Positions 25,108 to 32,905 of a DNA stretch of 32,915 nt are shown piece after piece. A model generated the notes under the pieces. It did no database searches, was not told the DNA's origin, and saw only the letters and a list, made by a program, of their open reading frames with translations. This DNA comes from Flavipsychrobacter sp. Lineage in GTDB: Bacteria > Bacteroidota > Bacteroidia > Chitinophagales > Chitinophagaceae. The stretch spans positions 1 to 32,915 of the forward strand of contig JAJNBR010000029.1 in assembly GCA_021156265.1 (NCBI GenBank), read 5' to 3'. The position numbers and the translations under genes are program-made. Every line of letters begins with the position of its first letter. Position 1 is the first letter of the stretch.

Positions 25108-27126
25108 TTAGTTTATCAGCGTCCACGTAAACCCGAAACGTATCATTGTATTAGGTAATCCGTAGCCCGGCGCGGCTGTGGCATTCCGGTCTAAATACAG
25201 CAGTTGCAGCTGATCGGCCATAACGTAGGCGCGGAAGCGCTTGATCCGGAAATTGAAGAAAGCCGACAGTTCGGGGTCATTGCTCTGTTCAACAGAATTT
25301 TGATAATGGAACCTGGCAAACAGCGGGGCATAACCAGCCTGGTAGTAAGGACTGTGATAACGCACCTCCACTCCGGTGGCTATTTGAAGTAAGTCACGGA
25401 AAACCCATGTTTCGAGGCCTAATTGATGCCGGCCCAACAGCAGGGGAACGTTGATCGGGCCGCCGCCTGCAATTTGTTGATAGGCCAATTCATTATCCAG
25501 CACTACCGCACGCCACCTGAATACCTTCCGAAGCCAGATCTGTGTCAGGTTGAAAGTAGGTGCATATTGTGCAGGAAGCTGTTTTTCGTCGAGGTAGATA
25601 TAGTTGCTGATAAGAAAGCTGCGTACGCCACCGGATAGCTTCAGCCAGTCGTTTTCAATAGTACCATATAACCGCGTTACACTTTCTTTGTTGAAACTGG
25701 TCAGGATCGTGTCGTAATCGGTTTGGTACGTGGTATAGTTGTAAGGGGCGTTGTTGATCTCCTGCCTGAAACCAGCCAGGATATTACCAAAGCGTCTCCC
25801 GAGATCCTTACCTAATTCGGCTTGCAGGAGTGAATTGCCTGCGGCCTCACCTGAGGTGAAAAGGATTGCTTTCGCGTTATAAAACCAGGCACCGGTATCT
25901 ACGGCATCCTTTGCGGCGTCAGCGATGAAATAAGAGCTGAAAATGTTATTCCTGATATTGCCTTTCGGGTATTCATCAGTGAACTTGTCATTGCGTATGC
26001 CAACGCCGGCATTGATGCGCAACTGGTTTTCATATTTACCCAGGAAACCACCCAGCAATAGCTGGTTGTCGGTCATTATCCACCGCTGGGTCATCATTAC
26101 TGAATCCCTGAAGCCATCACCAATGAACGAATGTTGGAAAAAGGGATCGTAGCGCAAAGAGTCAGGAGTAAAATCGCGGAATCTGTATTTCTGCGACTGT
26201 ACCTGGAAACGGTGTGTCAGTCCAAACCGTGGAGTAAATTTATACCGGTAGAGGGTGGAATCTTCATTATACAACGTATCGGTCTTGCCAAAAGCATAGC
26301 GATGCTGCACCATGAACGAAAAATCGCGCAGGGTGTTAGATACCGGGGAACGGCGTATCCGCGGGCCACCGCCAAAAGCATCATTCTGGAAGTTCACCGG
26401 GATGGTCAGCGGGTCTTCATAGGTTTGCGAGGACAGAAACGTGTCATTGACAATCCCGCCATTTTCATCATTTTGTTCAATATTATACACCAGGGCGCCG
26501 AATAACTCGTAATGCTGGTCGCGGCTTTGATAGTTGCTACTCAGGTAAGCATTGTCATGGTTGGTGCGCTGTATGTTGAAATGGCCGGGCGATGTGATCT
26601 TACGGTATTTTACCGCGAAGTTCCAGTTGGGCTGAATGTTTTGTGTATGCAGCAATTCTGCGGTCTGCTCCTGCTTACTGCCCAATTGAAAAGTGAACGT
26701 TGAATAAGGGCGGTTGGTATTATAATAATGGACGCTGTCCACATCGAACCTGTATACGTCAAAAAGGTGGTACCCCAGGGTAGGTCCTACCCTGTATTCC
26801 GGTGTGAATAGCAGGTTTGTTGTAGGGCCGCCATGGTTGCCGAGGTTGCGGTACCATGGTTGCGAAAACGGCCGGCGGTGGAATGTATGGATCGAGGTAT
26901 CCGGTGCGTACAATTTTTCGGAGTGCAGTTGTCGGAAAGACACAGATACTTGTTCGTTATGCCAGTCGTTGGTGTTGGTTTTGTTAGTATTCGTGTCCCG
27001 TTGCGGTGCATTGGGCAGCGTGGTGGGAGCGCCGGGCAGCTGGCGTTGTTGCGCCGTCGCTTCATTGGCAAATACAAGCCAGCCAAGCGCCAGCAGAAAA
27101 GCATAATATATCCGGCCGGTGTTCAA
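25108..27126 (-). CDS. Putative outer-membrane porin, Porin_10-like
   Basis: The reading frame is open from 27261, but that would overlap the punA 3' end. I place the start at the TTG at 27126. It begins a clean signal peptide (MNTGRIYYAFLLALGWLVFA, then NEATAQQ) and lies just downstream of a perfect promoter (27148-27178). This gives 672 residues. After a Pro/Thr/Asn-rich linker (to about residue 60) the protein has many amphipathic beta segments rich in aromatic residues and Arg. They include a motif like NLGNHGGPTTNLLF followed by VGPTLGYHLFDVY near the barrel start, as in the Bacteroidota putative-porin family (Pfam Porin_10). It ends IRFGFTWTLIN. It is probably an outer-membrane channel; substrate unknown. 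There is no ATG or GTG start in frame near the promoter, so the TTG call is inference. Confidence 0.85.
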   Translation of the reverse strand: MNTGRIYYAFLLALGWLVFANEATAQQRQLPGAPTTLPNAPQRDTNTNKTNTNDWHNEQVSVSFRQLHSEKLYAPDTSIHTFHRRPFSQPWYRNLGNHGGPTTNLLFTPEYRVGPTLGYHLFDVYRFDVDSVHYYNTNRPYSTFTFQLGSKQEQTAELLHTQNIQPNWNFAVKYRKITSPGHFNIQRTNHDNAYLSSNYQSRDQHYELFGALVYNIEQNDENGGIVNDTFLSSQTYEDPLTIPVNFQNDAFGGGPRIRRSPVSNTLRDFSFMVQHRYAFGKTDTLYNEDSTLYRYKFTPRFGLTHRFQVQSQKYRFRDFTPDSLRYDPFFQHSFIGDGFRDSVMMTQRWIMTDNQLLLGGFLGKYENQLRINAGVGIRNDKFTDEYPKGNIRNNIFSSYFIADAAKDAVDTGAWFYNAKAILFTSGEAAGNSLLQAELGKDLGRRFGNILAGFRQEINNAPYNYTTYQTDYDTILTSFNKESVTRLYGTIENDWLKLSGGVRSFLISNYIYLDEKQLPAQYAPTFNLTQIWLRKVFRWRAVVLDNELAYQQIAGGGPINVPLLLGRHQLGLETWVFRDLLQIATGVEVRYHSPYYQAGYAPLFARFHYQNSVEQSNDPELSAFFNFRIKRFRAYVMADQLQLLYLDRNATAAPGYGLPNTMIRFGFTWTLIN

Positions 27127-27147
27127 TCTAAATAGGTGAATTGCGGG

Positions 27148-27178
27148 CAAAGTTAAGGTAATAGCTATCAGACTCAAA
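27148..27178 (-). promoter_or_regulatory. Consensus promoter of the putative porin gene
   Basis: On minus TTTG (27178-27175), 19-base spacer, TAACTTTG (27155-27148): full matches to both boxes with ideal spacing, within the 55 bases between the punA stop and the proposed porin start. Expected transcription start near 27142. Confidence 0.8.
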
Positions 27179-27181
27179 CAG

Positions 27182-28003
27182 TTATATACGCTCCACCATG
27201 GCGGTGACCAGCGCTGCCAGCTTTGGAGCGGCTGCATTGGCCGCCTCCAGCACCTCTTCATGGGTTATCGGTTCTACATGTCCGTCGATGCCGCCCAGGT
27301 CGGTGATAACGCTCATGGCAAATACGCGCATTTGTGCATGGCGGGCAACTATGGTTTCGGGAACGGTGCTCATTCCGACAACATCGGCGCCCATGCGGGC
27401 CAGCCATTTGTATTCAGCAGGTGTTTCGAAGGTAGGTCCTGACAGACCCGCGTAGGTGCCTGTATGCAGCAGCAGTCCCTGTTCTTTGGCAATATCGAGC
27501 GCCAGTCCAATGAGTTTTTTATCATATGGCTCGCTCATATCCGGAAACCGGATACCCAGCCGGTCGTCGTTAGCGCCGCGAAGCGGGTGCTCGGGAAAGA
27601 GATTAATGTGATCGTCAATGACCATCAGGTCACCCACTTTATATTTTGGGTTCATTCCCCCACAGGCATTCGACAGAATGAGCGTTTCAGTGCCTAATTG
27701 CTGAAATACACGGATGGGAAAGGTGACTTGTTCCATCGAGTAACCCTCGTAATAATGGAACCTGCCCGCCATCATGACCACTTGCTTACCTGCCAGCGTG
27801 CCGAACAACAGGTGGCCGGCGTGCCCTTCTACGGTCGATTGGGGGAAATCGGGTATGTCTGCGTAAGGGATCTCCGCGTCGATTTTTACCGTGTCAACCA
27901 GTTCGCCGAGGCCGCTGCCTAATATAATTCCGATTTGAGGTTGGATCTTCGTTTTCTCCTGCAGGAATGCTGCTACCGCCTGCGACCGTTCAAATAAACT
28001 CAT
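27182..28003 (-). CDS. punA: Purine nucleoside phosphorylase (trimeric type)
   Basis: 273 residues; splits purine nucleosides with phosphate to base plus ribose 1-phosphate for salvage. Seen: phosphate-binding GIILGSGLGEL (around 25-35), VEGHAGHLLFG with its His, MAGRFHYYEGYS, LSNACGGMNP, and the purine-site Glu in GPTFETPAEY. GADVVGMSTVPETIVARH and a C-terminal ITHEEVLEAANAAAPKL complete the family pattern. One position stands out. The Asn that in mammalian and many bacterial enzymes reads SLITN (human Asn243, which favours 6-oxopurines) is Asp here (SVITDLGG). That may widen use to adenosine. It is followed by the porin gene but has its own upstream promoter candidate (28159-28166), leaving a leader of about 150 bases. 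Confidence 0.95.
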   Translation of the reverse strand: MSLFERSQAVAAFLQEKTKIQPQIGIILGSGLGELVDTVKIDAEIPYADIPDFPQSTVEGHAGHLLFGTLAGKQVVMMAGRFHYYEGYSMEQVTFPIRVFQQLGTETLILSNACGGMNPKYKVGDLMVIDDHINLFPEHPLRGANDDRLGIRFPDMSEPYDKKLIGLALDIAKEQGLLLHTGTYAGLSGPTFETPAEYKWLARMGADVVGMSTVPETIVARHAQMRVFAMSVITDLGGIDGHVEPITHEEVLEAANAAAPKLAALVTAMVERI

Positions 28004-28072
28004 GCTTTAAAAGTAGGGTGAAAATGGCACACTGAAAAACAGGGATGATAATCAGCGTGTTAGGTTTCAAAA

Positions 28073-28090
28073 TGTTGTCGTTTGTTGTCG
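28073..28090 (+). repeat. Pair of 8-bp direct repeats in the punA leader
   Basis: TGTTGTCG occurs at 28073-28080 and again at 28083-28090, 10 bases apart or one helical turn. It lies between the predicted punA -7 box and the gene. It could be a protein-binding site, or chance. Confidence 0.3.
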
Positions 28091-28158
28091 ATTTTATAGT
28101 CAAATCAATCTTTCTTTTGCCAGTTACATGAGGAAAATGTCCTACTGAATGACTATAG

Positions 28159-28166
28159 CAAAGGTA
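28159..28166 (-). promoter_or_regulatory. Predicted -7 box upstream of punA
   Basis: Minus strand TACCTTTG is a full TAnnTTTG match; upstream at the right distance is only a T-rich TTTT/TTTA. The ATG of punA is about 150 bases away. The region between (28004-28158) shows no convincing reading frame or RNA gene. Confidence 0.45.
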
Positions 28167-28200
28167 CTAAAAAATGACAAATATTTAAAATGGAACTTTA

Positions 28201-28740
28201 TCAATACCCGGGATTAGGCACCTTATTGACATCAGCTACTTCATAAGGCAGCGGCGGCAGCTCTACAAAATGGCGCTGCTCAATGATCTCTATGGATGCT
28301 TTGCGCCTAAGGTGCTGGGCTACGAGTTCTTTCATGTTTTTGCCGGCAACGTGGAGAATGTCGTTTTTCAGGCGTATTTGCCGCATACAGCGGCCAATTA
28401 GGTAAAAGAGGATAGTGGAAATGCCCACGAGTCCGTAAATGGCCAGGTTGAAGTACTCGATGTTTTGCCAGCCAAGGTTACTGTAGCTTTTGTCCGTCCT
28501 GATCTCTGAAAGAATATAAAAAGGGTAGATCCTGTTCATGAAGACCGCGAAGGCAATGCTACCTGCAGCCAGCAAATAGCATATTATTTCTGCCGTTATC
28601 AGTGCGCCCTTGCTTACCAGCCTTACGGCTGCAGGTTGCCGGAGTTGAGTGCCTAGCGGGTCAAATAATTCGATCTGCTGGTATATCATTTCCTTCTGTT
28701 CCTTAAAATCGCGGAGCAGGTCGTCGTTAAGTAGGCTCAT
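28201..28740 (-). CDS. Small inner-membrane protein of unknown function
   Basis: 179 residues with two predicted membrane helices (about residues 48-68, ALITAEIICYLLAAGSIAFAV, and 101-121, FNLAIYGLVGISTILFYLIG). No signal peptide. The N-terminal 40 residues are charged and look helical (LLRDFKEQKEMIYQQIELFD). The part after the second helix is basic and possibly coiled coil (RCMRQIRLKNDILHVAGKNMKELVAQHLRRKA), ending in a Pro-rich tail. This suggests both ends lie in the cytoplasm. I recognise no family. The gene has no clear consensus promoter in the 128 bases to its upstream neighbour, and a terminator (28813-28840) separates it from that neighbour. Confidence 0.8.
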   Translation of the reverse strand: MSLLNDDLLRDFKEQKEMIYQQIELFDPLGTQLRQPAAVRLVSKGALITAEIICYLLAAGSIAFAVFMNRIYPFYILSEIRTDKSYSNLGWQNIEYFNLAIYGLVGISTILFYLIGRCMRQIRLKNDILHVAGKNMKELVAQHLRRKASIEIIEQRHFVELPPLPYEVADVNKVPNPGY

Positions 28741-28800
28741 TTGTATCGTACTATTGGGTAGGCACTAAATTAGAAAATAGCCCAAAAATCAGGATGGGTG

Positions 28801-28840
28801 TGGAAAAGAAAAGCCCCTTTTCCACGAAAAGAAAAGGGGC
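28801..28840 (-). terminator. Terminator of the beta-propeller protein gene
   Basis: On minus GCCCCTTTTC (28840-28831) pairs perfectly with GAAAAGGGGC (28822-28813), a 10-base-pair stem with an 8-base loop, followed by TTTTCTTTTCCA (28812-28801). It starts 28 bases after the stop codon at 28869. Confidence 0.88.
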
Positions 28841-28868
28841 GTTACCTTAAAATGAACAAAACTTATAA

Positions 28869-30644
28869 TTAATCTTTTGCAAACTGTATGCCGAAATTCA
28901 CCTCATTTGTCATGCGAATCAAATAATTTCCGGCAGGCAGAGTGCTGATATTGACCTGGCCCTCGGTGGTTCCGTCCAGCAGTTTCTGACCGGCCAGGTT
29001 GTAAATGGCGAATGCGGTCGGCTTATCCAGTCCTTTTATGGTCATCGAGTTGCCCGCGGGGTTGGGATAAACGATCATCCCGCTACCGTTTTTTACATCG
29101 TTTATATTTTGAGGATATTTTCGCTGTTTGTATCCTATACCATTGAGCGGTGCGCCCTGGTATTCCATATCTTTTTTAAACTTGCCGCCTGCGTAGAGCC
29201 GGCCCTTGAATACCGTCATCTTGTTGATCGCATCATCTACCAGGAACCAGTCGCCGGTGCCAAACAGGCCAATACAGTTGCTCACCCCCGTCATCATCAT
29301 AGGATGTGTAAATTTACCGCCCATCAGGAACGTGTCAACGTCAACGCACAGCGTATTATATGATGTGGTAGAAGTGATGTTCATTCCCAACGGTTCGTCA
29401 ACCCAGCTGCTACCGGAAAGTTTTTTCAACAGTGTGCTGTCAGTTCCACCGCTGAATTTGGTAGCGGCATACATGGTGCCTTTATAAACCTGGAAGTCCA
29501 TGACCTCGTTTTGAATAATATTGCCAAAGGCCTGGAAGTTGTTAACCGGATCCCACAGGATGGCATTGGCACTCAGGAGGTAGTATTGAAACGAACCGCC
29601 GAGGAGTAATTTATCGTTCCATATTTCTACAGTATTCACATGACCCTCCAGAAACGGTATCTGCTGCCACATAGTACCTGTCCAACGCGCAAAGTTTACT
29701 TCGCTCATAGCAGCACAGACATCAAAATCGCCAACAGCATACAATTGACCACCATATACGATCAGGTCCTTAACAGTTCCGTATGTACAACCGGCAGGCT
29801 GCCAGGCGCTGCCATCCCAATAAGCTACGTTGGCGAGGGCTGTACTACCTGCCATGGTCATGCTGAAATGACCGGCAATGAAGATCTTCCCGTCAAATTT
29901 CTCGATGGCATATACTTCGCCATTCACGCCTTTGTTCATGTCGTGCCAGGTATAGACACCGGCGAGTTCTGTAACGTAGGCAATATTGTTGGCCTGAATA
30001 GAGCCGTCAGCCGTCATGAAGCTGCCGCCCACATATAGTTTGTCATCAGCATCGTCTGCAAATAACTCGAGTACTTCACCATCCACGCCATCACCTACGG
30101 GTAGGGCATTCATTTCGGGGGGATAACCGGGTTGGATCCAGGCCAGTTCATCTATTGTAAAGCCATATTCGTTGGCCCAGGTCATAAGTTCTGGATAGTT
30201 CATCTGGCGAACATATGCCAGGTTGGTCTTTGCCGCGATCTTGCGTGATACAGATTCATTGCCACTGGCTTTAACCAGGTATCCCACTGCGCAGAAATTA
30301 TCATACTTATCAATAAATATGGGTGTGCGGTACGCGTATTGATCGTTGATCGGGAATTGACCCGATTGCCAGTATTGGTGAAGGTCGTTCAGGCTTTGGT
30401 TTCTTTTCTCTTTCTGATCGGCAGACAATTTGCTTATGTCACGTGCACGCAGCGTTTGTTCTACTAGTGATAAATGTGTTTGTATCCACTGCCTTTCTGA
30501 CATCGTACGGTAAGGAGGTAACCGGGGAATGTCTTTTTGTTCGGTCCAGCATTGGTTGACTTCAGCCAGTTTGCTGAAGGTTTTGTTATCAGCAAATGAC
30601 CATAAGCAGTAGCAGGAGAGGACGAGGGTAAGTAGTGCTTTCAT
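28869..30644 (-). CDS. T9SS-exported protein with a seven-repeat beta-propeller-like domain
   Basis: 591 residues from the ATG at 30644, which begins the signal peptide MKALLTLVLSCYCLWSFA; a start 17 codons upstream (30695) is open but less likely. Residues about 20-185 form a domain with a conserved-looking core (PIFIDKYDNFCAVGYLVKAS, then MTWANEYGFTIDELAWIQPG) that I have seen in other Bacteroidota secreted proteins; function unknown. Residues about 190-500 contain seven units ending in a motif such as KLYVGGSF, KIFIAGHF, QLYAVGDF, KLLLGGSF, TMYAATKF, TFLMGGKF and RLYAGGKF, fitting a seven-bladed propeller. The C-terminus (about 520-591) is a type A T9SS sorting domain (MIVYPNPAGNS, LPAGNYLIRM). 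It should be secreted or surface-attached. No enzyme residues recognised; a binding role is more likely. Confidence 0.92.
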   Translation of the reverse strand: MKALLTLVLSCYCLWSFADNKTFSKLAEVNQCWTEQKDIPRLPPYRTMSERQWIQTHLSLVEQTLRARDISKLSADQKEKRNQSLNDLHQYWQSGQFPINDQYAYRTPIFIDKYDNFCAVGYLVKASGNESVSRKIAAKTNLAYVRQMNYPELMTWANEYGFTIDELAWIQPGYPPEMNALPVGDGVDGEVLELFADDADDKLYVGGSFMTADGSIQANNIAYVTELAGVYTWHDMNKGVNGEVYAIEKFDGKIFIAGHFSMTMAGSTALANVAYWDGSAWQPAGCTYGTVKDLIVYGGQLYAVGDFDVCAAMSEVNFARWTGTMWQQIPFLEGHVNTVEIWNDKLLLGGSFQYYLLSANAILWDPVNNFQAFGNIIQNEVMDFQVYKGTMYAATKFSGGTDSTLLKKLSGSSWVDEPLGMNITSTTSYNTLCVDVDTFLMGGKFTHPMMMTGVSNCIGLFGTGDWFLVDDAINKMTVFKGRLYAGGKFKKDMEYQGAPLNGIGYKQRKYPQNINDVKNGSGMIVYPNPAGNSMTIKGLDKPTAFAIYNLAGQKLLDGTTEGQVNISTLPAGNYLIRMTNEVNFGIQFAKD

Positions 30645-30740
30645 AAAAAATATTTTAAAGATTAAGGTTACTGCTCTCCGGAAAAGCGTATACACAGATA
30701 GACGAAAGGGACGGTGGGGTTGTTAGTACTTGGTGAAAAT

Positions 30741-32321
30741 TTATTTCAGAAGATCGAAGCCTAAAGTTACGCGGATATAAGGTTGCCTTAATATTTCACG
30801 CACCTTGTCATTGAATATGTACTCCATCTTTGAAAGCGTCTGACGGTACAAGATATCGAAATGGAAACGCTGCCTGAATGTATAGCTTAATCCAAATGTC
30901 ACGCCCATTTTGAACGGGTTGATCGTTGGATTATCGAAAGCAGATGTGTTGTGAGCGGAAATGTCTGGTCCTGCTTGCGGAAATACTTCATTGATATTCA
31001 AGGTGTCAAATTCAGCGCTATTGTGTTTGCGATTCATTTTTAGTGTGTCAACCAACACAAGGCCCGAATGAGTCTGTTTTGTAGTTGCCACTTTAGGTAC
31101 ACGGGTGAAATGAAACGCCGGACCGGCATATACCGAGAAATTCTTGTACACTTTGTAACTCAGCATCAATGGCAGGTCAAGATTCCAGTAGCGCACATTT
31201 TTTAGCTCATTTGTGATAAAAATGGAATCGTAGGTTTTCCGGTAAGCCATGTGCTCATCATTGCTGGCAGGTATTCCGCTGCCGCCATTGGGCGTCCCTA
31301 CGAAGACCACTTCCTTAAGGCTGTCGGTTGTTCTGCTATAACTACCCTTCGATAAAAGTGCTGCTTCCGAATGTGAATACTTAAATGCCGGTTGCAGAAG
31401 CAGACCGAAACGTTTGCCTAAATTGTATTTCAGGTATGGAGATAGGACAAAGCTGTTAGCATGGTAAGGTTTAGTTCCGAATTCGTAGCCGGTTTTTAAA
31501 CCTGCCGAGAACCTGCGGATACGGTCTTTTTCGGCTATTTGTGTATCAGCAGGAATGTTTGTCAAAGCTGTTTTTTCGGTCTCTGCCGGTTGCATTTGTG
31601 TTATTTCAGCCGGACTATTGTCAACAGGCCTCAGAGTTTGTGAAGGCTGGTTGTCAGGCGTACTTTCGGCAAGTAAACCTGTACTGGTTTCCATTTTTGC
31701 TCCCGACGAGGGGACCAGGGCCTGGAATACTTCCTCATCAAATTGCTTTTCATATTGATCGCCTTTGCCTGCGGTTGGCAGGAGGTGTAAAATGTCTTGT
31801 GCCGGTTCCGGCTTTTTTAATTCTGTTGGCGAGGGGCCGGGGGCAGAAACCAGCTCTGCTTTGAGTGCGTTTGTTTCAGGGGTAGTGGGATACACTGCAG
31901 GTTCAGGAACCGCTGATGCTACTGAATGATTGGTAACGACGGGTATGGCCGCGGGCAGTTTGCTTCTGCTCGGCCTGTTGCTGGCCGATCGCCGGACGGA
32001 GGGTTTGGGCTCTTGTATAGGTTTGGATACAGTAGTTTGTATGGTTGCAGGTCTTGGCGTTGCGGATAGATCTATGTGAATTGGTTTTGGAGGGTTCGGC
32101 GAATCGATGGTTTCAATACCAGCGAGGTGTTTGTAATAAGCTGTTCCGCCGATCGACGCCATAAACAACAGGATAAACCATATCCAGGGTATAAGCCTTT
32201 TGCGCGGCTTTTCATCAAGGCGCTGCTCCAGGGCTGCCCAAACATCAACCGCCGGCTGTTCGGTATAGCCGCCCAGCTGCTGCCTGAAGTATTGGTCGAT
32301 ATGTTGGTTGTGGTCTTCCAT
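30741..32321 (-). CDS. Trans-envelope protein: anti-sigma-like N-terminus, one membrane helix, Pro-rich linker, C-terminal beta-barrel
   Basis: 526 residues without a cleavable signal peptide. Residues 1-42 are polar, with a VDVWAALEQRLDEKPRKR motif typical of short cytoplasmic segments in Bacteroidota membrane-bound sigma regulators. One helix follows (43-63, LIPWIWFILLFMASIGG). Residues about 64-270 are rich in Pro, Ser, Thr and Ala. Residues 271-526 read as beta strands of a small PorT/OmpA-like barrel (FSAGLKTGYEFG, VYKNFSVYAGPAFHFTRV, KMGVTFGLSYTFRQRFHFDI, RVTLGFDLLK). The gene starts 2 bases after the sigma factor stop, so the pair is coupled, and by analogy it is probably the anti-sigma factor. 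The unusual inference is that one chain crosses the inner membrane and may sit in the outer membrane too. The 205-residue linker is long enough to cross the periplasm. Confidence 0.85.
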   Translation of the reverse strand: MEDHNQHIDQYFRQQLGGYTEQPAVDVWAALEQRLDEKPRKRLIPWIWFILLFMASIGGTAYYKHLAGIETIDSPNPPKPIHIDLSATPRPATIQTTVSKPIQEPKPSVRRSASNRPSRSKLPAAIPVVTNHSVASAVPEPAVYPTTPETNALKAELVSAPGPSPTELKKPEPAQDILHLLPTAGKGDQYEKQFDEEVFQALVPSSGAKMETSTGLLAESTPDNQPSQTLRPVDNSPAEITQMQPAETEKTALTNIPADTQIAEKDRIRRFSAGLKTGYEFGTKPYHANSFVLSPYLKYNLGKRFGLLLQPAFKYSHSEAALLSKGSYSRTTDSLKEVVFVGTPNGGSGIPASNDEHMAYRKTYDSIFITNELKNVRYWNLDLPLMLSYKVYKNFSVYAGPAFHFTRVPKVATTKQTHSGLVLVDTLKMNRKHNSAEFDTLNINEVFPQAGPDISAHNTSAFDNPTINPFKMGVTFGLSYTFRQRFHFDILYRQTLSKMEYIFNDKVREILRQPYIRVTLGFDLLK

Positions 32322-32323
32322 CG

Positions 32324-32905
32324 CTACTTCATAAAAGGTTTTATTTTTTCTTTTAGCCGTTTGCGCGCATCATTCAGGTGCCACCTGCTGTTGTTTTCTG
32401 ATATGGAGAGCAACGCAGCAATGTCTTTATGCGGGTAATCCTCGAAAACAAAGAGGTTGAATACCATCCGGTGCATCTCGGGCAGATCGTGTATGAGCAG
32501 CAGCAGGTCTTTGTAATGGATGCCACTTGTTATCGACTGCTCCATCCTTACATCCAGATGCTCCGGCATCTCCTGCATGGTTTGGCGGTGCCGGGCGTGT
32601 TTCCGCACATGGTCAGTAATAGTATAGATGGTCGTTGTCCTCATCCAGCCTTCAAAAGCTCCTTTGAATTCGTAATGGCCCAGTTTGGTCAGGATCTTAA
32701 AGAAGCTATCGTTGAGTATCTCTTTTGCTTCTGCCTCGTCTTTAATATACCGCCTGATGACACCGTATATAAAAGGAGCGTAACGGTCATATATCTCTTT
32801 TTGAGCGGTTCTTGTCCCGGCAATAGCTTCCCTGATCAGTCCGTGCAGGTCTGACTGGCCGGTTTTGGCCGGCAACGATACAGGTATAGTGTTTTTTAAG
32901 TCCAA
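32324..32905 (-). CDS. RNA polymerase ECF-type sigma factor (N-terminus uncertain at window edge)
   Basis: About 193 residues. Sigma region 2 (about residues 25-105; YDRYAPFIYGVIRRYIKDEA, EAKEILNDSFFKILTKL, FEGWMRTTTIYTITDHVRKH) and region 4 (about 130-190; LHDLPE-like IHDLPEMHRMVFNLFVFEDY, then HKDIAALLSISENNSRWHLN) are both complete. The only start in frame inside the window is a TTG at 32905. The frame stays open to the edge, so the true start may lie further right. ECF factors redirect RNA polymerase on an envelope or surface signal, usually released by a membrane anti-sigma factor. Here that partner is likely the gene directly downstream (2-base gap). Target promoters cannot be read from this window. 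Confidence 0.93.
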   Translation of the reverse strand: MDLKNTIPVSLPAKTGQSDLHGLIREAIAGTRTAQKEIYDRYAPFIYGVIRRYIKDEAEAKEILNDSFFKILTKLGHYEFKGAFEGWMRTTTIYTITDHVRKHARHRQTMQEMPEHLDVRMEQSITSGIHYKDLLLLIHDLPEMHRMVFNLFVFEDYPHKDIAALLSISENNSRWHLNDARKRLKEKIKPFMK

